Source: Chitinophagaceae bacterium (GTDB lineage Bacteria > Bacteroidota > Bacteroidia > Chitinophagales > Chitinophagaceae). Taken from it: a stretch of 11,282 nucleotides of DNA. The position numbers and the translations under genes were made by a program. The notes beneath the pieces were generated by a model. That model ran no database searches. It was not told the origin of the DNA and was given only the letters and a program-made list of their open reading frames with translations. The DNA lies in contig JAJTCI010000042.1 in assembly GCA_021323155.1 (NCBI GenBank), positions 1 through 11,282 on the forward strand, written 5' to 3'. Positions 7,679-11,282 of the stretch are shown one piece after another (position 1 is the stretch's first letter; each line of letters starts with the position of its first letter).

Positions 7679-7680
7679 AG

Positions 7681-7722
7681 AATAAGAAATAAGAAACAAA
7701 AAATAAGAAATAAGGAAGTCAG
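7681..7722 (+). repeat. A-rich 7-bp tandem repeat after rimM
   Basis: The units from 7681 are aataaga, aataaga, aacaaaa, aataaga, aataagg and a weak aagtcag. Four or five clear heptamers begin two bases after the rimM stop. The 120-base gap 7679-7798 holds this tract and otherwise no gene or clear terminator. Confidence 0.85.
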
Positions 7723-7798
7723 GGCATCAGCTTCATAACGACCTGATTCCCCCCGGTTGTTTTGCTGATCCTGTGTTCAGACTAATTTAATTCATCCG

Positions 7799-9016
7799 GT
7801 GGTACCGGGCACGTACTTTCCTTTCTACCTTAGCTTCCTGCAACAGCCCCAGCGATATATCGCCCACCTGGACCTGGACTCGTTCTTCGTGAGCGTAGAG
7901 GTATTGCATGAGCCTTCGCTCAAGGGGCAGCCGGTTATTGTGGGCGGGAGCCGGGAACGTGGCGTGGTAACCGCGTGTAGTTATGAAACAAGAAAGTTTG
8001 GCGTTCATTCAGCGATGCCGATGGCTACTGCGATGAAACTATGCCCGCAGGCGATCGTCCTCCGCGGCACACGTGGCGAGTATAGTCGTTATTCCAGGTG
8101 GGTCACTGATATCATTGCTGCCAAAGCGCCAAAGTTTGAGAAAGCCTCTATCGATGAATTCTATATCGATCTGACCGGGATGGATAAATTCTTTGATCCC
8201 TACCAGTGGACGATCGATTTGCGACAGGAGATCATCGACCAGACGCAGCTTCCTATATCATTTGCACTTGCATCCAATAAGTTCGTGGCCAAGGTGGCGA
8301 CCGACCAGGCGAAGCCGAACGGATATATATTTATTCAGCCCGGCAAGGAAAAAGAATTCCTTGCACCGCTAACCGTGAACAAAATACCTGGTGTAGGAGA
8401 TTCCACTTACCAGGTGCTAAAGGCGATGGGCATATCCACGATCGGTGACATCCTCAAGTTCAGCAAAGAAGAGCTCGAGGAGCAATTGGGTAAATGGGGC
8501 CCAGACCTTTGGGACAAAGCCTGCGGTGTGCACCATGGTGAAGTGCATGAATACCACGAAGCCAAATCGATCTCTACTGAAAATACATTCGGTGAGAACT
8601 CCTCCGATGTTGATTTTCTCCTGAGCCAACTGGTGCGTATGACGGAAAGAGTGGCATTCGAGCTCCGGCAGGATGAGAAACTGGCGGGATGTATCGCGGT
8701 GAAGATCCGCTACCCGAGTTTCGAGACGACTTCCAAACAGGTATCGATCGATTATACTTTCCGTGACGATGAACTGATACCAGTGGCGAAGGACCTCTTC
8801 CACAAACTATACAGGAAGGGACAGCCCGTACGACTGCTGGGTGTGCGCCTGTCCGAACTCGCCAGCCATGGAATGCAGGCCAGTCTCTTCGACGACGCGG
8901 AGAAAAAGGCCGACCTGTACAAAGCGATCGATTCCGTTAAGAACAAGTACGGAAGGGATTCATTGCTAAAAGCGAGGACCGTGAGAAAGCAGGACGAGGC
9001 AGCGGAAGACGATTGA
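7799..9016 (+). CDS. dinB: DNA polymerase IV, Y-family translesion polymerase
   Basis: This is an error-prone polymerase that copies past damaged bases. Numbered from the GTG at 7799 (405 residues), the palm begins HLDLDSFFVSVE, with metal-binding D25 and a steric-gate aromatic at F30. SIDEFYID supplies D119 and E120. A helix-hairpin-helix thumb segment (NKIPGVGDSTYQVL) lies near 194-207, and the little-finger domain at about 255-355. QASLF (360-364) is a sliding-clamp binding motif. The start is uncertain. There is no ATG before the palm; the GTG at 7799 adds 14 residues of unusual composition (MVPGTYFPFYLSFL). The in-frame CTG at 7838 would give QQPQRYIAHLDLD directly and follows a -7-like TACCTTAG box by 4 bases. 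The GTG sits in a small CCGGT-GGT-ACCGG inverted repeat (7796-7808). No umuD, lexA or imuABC partner is near. Confidence 0.93.
   Translation: MVPGTYFPFYLSFLQQPQRYIAHLDLDSFFVSVEVLHEPSLKGQPVIVGGSRERGVVTACSYETRKFGVHSAMPMATAMKLCPQAIVLRGTRGEYSRYSRWVTDIIAAKAPKFEKASIDEFYIDLTGMDKFFDPYQWTIDLRQEIIDQTQLPISFALASNKFVAKVATDQAKPNGYIFIQPGKEKEFLAPLTVNKIPGVGDSTYQVLKAMGISTIGDILKFSKEELEEQLGKWGPDLWDKACGVHHGEVHEYHEAKSISTENTFGENSSDVDFLLSQLVRMTERVAFELRQDEKLAGCIAVKIRYPSFETTSKQVSIDYTFRDDELIPVAKDLFHKLYRKGQPVRLLGVRLSELASHGMQASLFDDAEKKADLYKAIDSVKNKYGRDSLLKARTVRKQDEAAEDD
7826..7833 (+). promoter_or_regulatory. Possible -7-like box before an alternative dinB start (TACCTTAG)
   Basis: TACCTTAG differs from TAnnTTTG at one position and stands 4 bases before the in-frame CTG at 7838. 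The folD and rimM boxes have almost the same spacing to their ATGs. It would lie inside the coding region if the GTG at 7799 were the true start. Support is by analogy only. Confidence 0.25.
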
Positions 9017-9038
9017 TTTCCCTCTTTCGTAAGGCGAC

Positions 9039-9052
9039 TATTTCATGAAATA
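9039..9052 (+). promoter_or_regulatory. Perfect 14-bp palindrome upstream of the peroxiredoxin gene
   Basis: TATTTCATGAAATA is identical to its reverse complement. It lies 55 bases before the preferred peroxiredoxin start, in the 91-base gap after dinB, where an operator would be expected. It does not resemble the published PerR box. One such palindrome is roughly expected by chance per window of this size, so only its position makes it notable. Confidence 0.3.
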
Positions 9053-9107
9053 CCTACTTTCATCCGGATTGCCTGCCCACCATTCTTCATCTTTTAAAAT
9101 CTATTTT

Positions 9108-9743
9108 ATGAGTTTACGATTGGGCGACACGGCGCCGAACTTTACCGCTTCTTCATCCGCAGGCACGATCAATTTCTATGAATACCTGGCCGATGGCTGG
9201 GGCGTGTTGTTCTCTCACCCCGCGGATTATACTCCTGTGTGCACCACCGAACTAGGCCGCACCGCATTACTAAAACAAGAATTTGACAAGCGAAATGTGA
9301 AAGTATTGGCCCTGAGTGTTGACCCGTTAGACAAACACAAGGGTTGGATCAAGGATATCAATGAAACACAAAACTGCTCGGTCGAGTTTCCCATCATTGC
9401 TGACGAAGACAAGACCGTCGCTAACCTGTATGGAATGATCCACCCCAACGCCTCTGAGACCTTTACCGTGCGTTCGTTGTTCATTATTGGTCCTGACAAA
9501 AAGGTGAAGCTGATGATCACTTATCCTGCGTCCACCGGTCGCAACTTCCACGAGGTGCTGCGCGTGATCGATTCGTTACAACTCACCGCGAACCATAGCG
9601 TGGCCACACCAGCCAATTGGAATGACGGCGAGGATGTGATCGTTGTGCCCGCGGTGAGTACGGAAGATGCGGTGAAGAAGTTTCCAAAGGGATTGAATAT
9701 CGTAAAGCCCTACCTGCGTTACACACCCCAGCCGAATAAATAA
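9108..9743 (+). CDS. 1-Cys peroxiredoxin, Prx6 family
   Basis: This is a thiol peroxidase that reduces hydrogen peroxide and alkyl hydroperoxides, probably in the cytoplasm. The 211-residue product has the Prx6 architecture: a thioredoxin-fold domain with the active-site segment HPADYTPVCTTELG (peroxidatic C45, with P38 and T42), the conserved R122, and a C-terminal extension with NWNDGEDVIVVPAVS and FPKGLNIVKPYLRYTPQ. A second cysteine, C90, lies in NCSVEFPIIADED, as seen in some Prx6 proteins; it is not in a classic resolving position. The start at 9108 (MSLRLGDTAPNFTA) matches the family opening. An in-frame ATG at 9045 would add 21 residues with no conserved look and is rejected. The gene may respond to oxidative stress, but no known operator is seen. 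It converges on the CvpA-CAP gene with a 37-base gap and no clear terminator. Confidence 0.95.
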   Translation: MSLRLGDTAPNFTASSSAGTINFYEYLADGWGVLFSHPADYTPVCTTELGRTALLKQEFDKRNVKVLALSVDPLDKHKGWIKDINETQNCSVEFPIIADEDKTVANLYGMIHPNASETFTVRSLFIIGPDKKVKLMITYPASTGRNFHEVLRVIDSLQLTANHSVATPANWNDGEDVIVVPAVSTEDAVKKFPKGLNIVKPYLRYTPQPNK

Positions 9744-9776
9744 CAGGAGTGCATTGATTTCGCGGTAAATAACAGG
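9737..9776. repeat. 11-bp direct repeat in the convergent gap
   Basis: TAAATAACAGG occurs at 9737-9747, covering the peroxiredoxin stop codon, and again at 9766-9776. The copies are exact and 29 bases apart from start to start. The second copy runs into AACAGGCTGTT. No hairpin with a T-run is formed, so this is not an intrinsic terminator. Confidence 0.5.
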
Positions 9777-9780
9777 CTGT

Positions 9781-10731
9781 TCAGTTCTTGAATTCCTGGG
9801 TGATCATCAGACCCCGCAGCCCGCCATCAAGAATGCCAATGCCTACGCGGCCGTATGACCTGTGCAGGATATTAGCTTTGTGCCCCGGGGAATTCATGAG
9901 ACCGGTGTGGCAAATGCGGAGGGTGGGTCCCAGCGCCAGATTCTCTCCCGTAATGAGGAATGGTATGCCGGCTCTTCTTACGCGGTCGGATGGGGTTAAG
10001 CTATCGGGCGACACGTGCGCGAAATAGCCTTTGGTGAACATATCGTGGGAATGTGCCCTCGCCACCAGCGTTAAAGCCGTGTCAGCAGCCAATGGATGTA
10101 ATCCCGCGCTTGTTCTTTCCTGGTTCACCATTGCCAGCATTTCTGCTTCCAGGTCGGGGCGTGGCTCGCTATTCGCGACGGTGAAATTGAGTTTGACCAC
10201 TTCATTCGATTCGATGGTCATTTTTGTCATTGACCGGCGGATCGCCTCGTCGAATACCGGGGAGAGTTGTTCATCCAGCCAGGCCACCTGGTTGCCGAAT
10301 TCATTGGCCATCCGGCTTTCTCGGGCGGAGGCGGACAAGCCATCGGACAAGGGTAGCACCAGGAGGAACGCGGATATAATGATCGCATATACGCAACCGT
10401 TCACGGTTCCGGGGATGACGCCGAGTGCCTTGTTTGCAGTAGTGTGATGGGAGGTAGGGTGGGCCTTACGGAGTACGGCATTCACCGCCATCGAGAAAAG
10501 TATTCGAAATACGATCAGTACCAGGAGGAATGAAAGCGGCATGATCCATACCCCCAGTTGCGGCACCAGCCGTTGCAACATGGCTGCCAGGTAAGGGTAC
10601 AGGAAGAAAGCGGCCGCAAGGCTACCCAGCCAGCTAACCAGTTCGAGCGATCCTAAGATAAAGCCCCGGTGGAATCCTCTCCATGCCGCAAATAAAATGA
10701 CAAGGATGAGCAGGACATCGATCCAATTCAT
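9781..10731 (-). CDS. CvpA-like membrane protein fused to a CAP/SCP domain
   Basis: The 316-residue product has two parts. Residues 1-127 resemble CvpA (colicin V production family): about four membrane segments (near 3-17, 25-50, 62-85, 105-127) with the opening MNWIDVLLILVILFAAWRGF and GxxPGxxNG (104-112). Residues about 193-314 are a CAP/SCP (YkwD-like) domain: EMLAMVNQERTSAGL, then ARAHSHDM with H228, YFAHVSPD with H239, GENLALG with E263, and NSPGHKANIL with H284, a pattern that fits the CAP cavity residues. Between them is a polar linker of about 65 residues. Positive charges after segment 1 (RGFHRG) and after segment 3 (RKAHPTSHH) point inward, so the N-terminus and the CAP domain would both be periplasmic. 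The role is not known; CvpA proteins have been linked to envelope function and export. The gene is divergent from the neighbour at 10956. Confidence 0.85.
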   Translation of the reverse strand: MNWIDVLLILVILFAAWRGFHRGFILGSLELVSWLGSLAAAFFLYPYLAAMLQRLVPQLGVWIMPLSFLLVLIVFRILFSMAVNAVLRKAHPTSHHTTANKALGVIPGTVNGCVYAIIISAFLLVLPLSDGLSASARESRMANEFGNQVAWLDEQLSPVFDEAIRRSMTKMTIESNEVVKLNFTVANSEPRPDLEAEMLAMVNQERTSAGLHPLAADTALTLVARAHSHDMFTKGYFAHVSPDSLTPSDRVRRAGIPFLITGENLALGPTLRICHTGLMNSPGHKANILHRSYGRVGIGILDGGLRGLMITQEFKN

Positions 10732-10955
10732 GAGACATGTTTAACAAAAAATGTGCTGTGTTAGCCGCGCCGGGTCGCCTTATAGTGAATGCGACGGGGT
10801 CATTAAAGGCCTAAGTGGCTGGGGTAAACAATATTGCGGAATTCCTTCCCGAAACAGAAGTCTTGCTTTCGTTGTCCCAATGTTTTCCAGCCTGCCACAG
10901 AACCGCATATTATTTGATGTAGTAATAGCCTTCTTTAACTACTAAATGATAATTT
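10732..10955. other. Divergent intergenic region, 224 bp
   Basis: This gap separates the CvpA-CAP gene (minus) from the low-complexity gene (plus), so it should hold promoters for both. No exact TAnnTTTG box was found on either strand. A weak inverted repeat, GTAGT (10919-10923) with ACTAC (10938-10942), lies before the plus-strand start. No RNA gene or convincing small ORF was recognised. Confidence 0.5.
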
Positions 10956-11282
10956 ATGGCAGACACAAACCGTAACCAGTGGGAGGAGCGCTCCCGAAAA
11001 GGCTGGCAGCAAGACAGCCGGAACCAGGACGACCGTAGTCGCGATGACTACAGCAGTAACTATGGAAACAATGCCGGCGAAAGTAAGTACGGCGGCACCG
11101 GCTTCAGGTCGGATTACGAAGGCAATACGCCATATGGCAATAACTACAGTGGGAATAACTATAGTGACAGTAACAGTTATATGAGCCGGGACAATGAGCG
11201 CCGGGATGATTACTCCAACCTGGACCGTAACCGGCAACGTTCTTCCAATATGGGCAGCGGATATGATCCGTATAATTCAGGA
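10956..11282 (+). CDS. Asn/Ser/Tyr/Arg/Asp-rich low-complexity protein, partial at the window edge
   Basis: The frame opens at the ATG at 10956 (MADTNRNQWEERSRKGW) and stays open for 109 codons to the last base, so the gene continues beyond the window. The visible part is strongly hydrophilic and probably disordered. It is rich in Asn, Ser, Gly, Tyr, Arg and Asp, has almost no aliphatic residues, and no cysteine, signal peptide or membrane segment. It contains short repeats such as YGNNYSGNNYSDSNSY, encoded by a 15-bp near-repeat (11139-11153 and 11154-11168). A folded domain may follow outside the window. No function can be assigned. The antisense strand also has a long open frame with a very hydrophobic product, but the plus-strand frame has the more natural start and composition for a Bacteroidota protein. 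Confidence 0.65.
   Translation, partial: MADTNRNQWEERSRKGWQQDSRNQDDRSRDDYSSNYGNNAGESKYGGTGFRSDYEGNTPYGNNYSGNNYSDSNSYMSRDNERRDDYSNLDRNRQRSSNMGSGYDPYNSG

Noticed and set aside
9045..9107. Upstream ATG for the peroxiredoxin
   Set aside because: It adds 21 residues ahead of the conserved MSLRLGDTAPNF opening, and its ATG is the centre of a palindrome.
10935..11237. Minus-strand frame of 100 residues with a very hydrophobic Val/Ile/Ala-rich product
   Set aside because: It is the complement of the Asn/Ser/Tyr-rich plus-strand gene; GTT/ATT/GTA-type codons arise from the reverse of AAC/AAT/TAC. It lacks charged residues in the pattern of a real membrane protein.
1..11282. A new multi-gene defence, secretion or biosynthetic system
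   Set aside because: The genes are mostly core functions with recognisable families; no cluster of unknown co-oriented genes, reverse transcriptase, nuclease or toxin-antitoxin pair was found.

Overview
The window looks like a stretch of a Bacteroidota chromosome, most likely from the Chitinophagaceae or a close relative. The grounds are a SusC/SusD-type outer-membrane pair, starts with no clear Shine-Dalgarno sequence, TAnnTTTG-type -7 boxes, and the style of the N-termini of the TonB receptor, the TPR protein and QueE. The family-level placement is an inference from sequence style, not a measurement. No tRNA, rRNA, CRISPR array, transposase, integrase or phage gene was seen. Most genes are core functions.

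Left part (1-2259, all minus strand): folD (folate one-carbon metabolism) overlaps queE (queuosine precursor synthesis) by 4 bases. About 120 bases further on comes a cut-off exported TPR protein that appears to enter a PD40/WD40-like propeller at the window edge. Middle (2419-7135, plus strand): a SusC-like TonB-dependent receptor and a SusD-like lipoprotein form a two-gene operon, with a -7 box in front and a strong intrinsic terminator behind. No degradative enzyme or regulator lies beside it. Right part: rimM (ribosome assembly), a Y-family DNA polymerase IV (dinB) and a Prx6-type 1-Cys peroxiredoxin on the plus strand. These are followed by a convergent minus-strand gene coding for a CvpA-like membrane domain joined to a CAP/SCP domain. 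A divergent gene for an Asn/Ser/Tyr/Arg-rich protein then runs off the right edge.

No clearly new multi-gene system is visible. The most unusual signal is a set of three degenerate 7-bp tandem repeat tracts. One lies inside queE as a frame-preserving insertion. One spans the folD stop and the queE start. One follows the rimM stop directly. Other points worth a look are a dinB gene without an ATG start but with a promoter-like box just before an in-frame CTG, the CvpA-CAP fusion, a perfect 14-bp palindrome before the peroxiredoxin, and -7-like boxes so close to the folD and rimM start codons that leaderless transcripts are possible.
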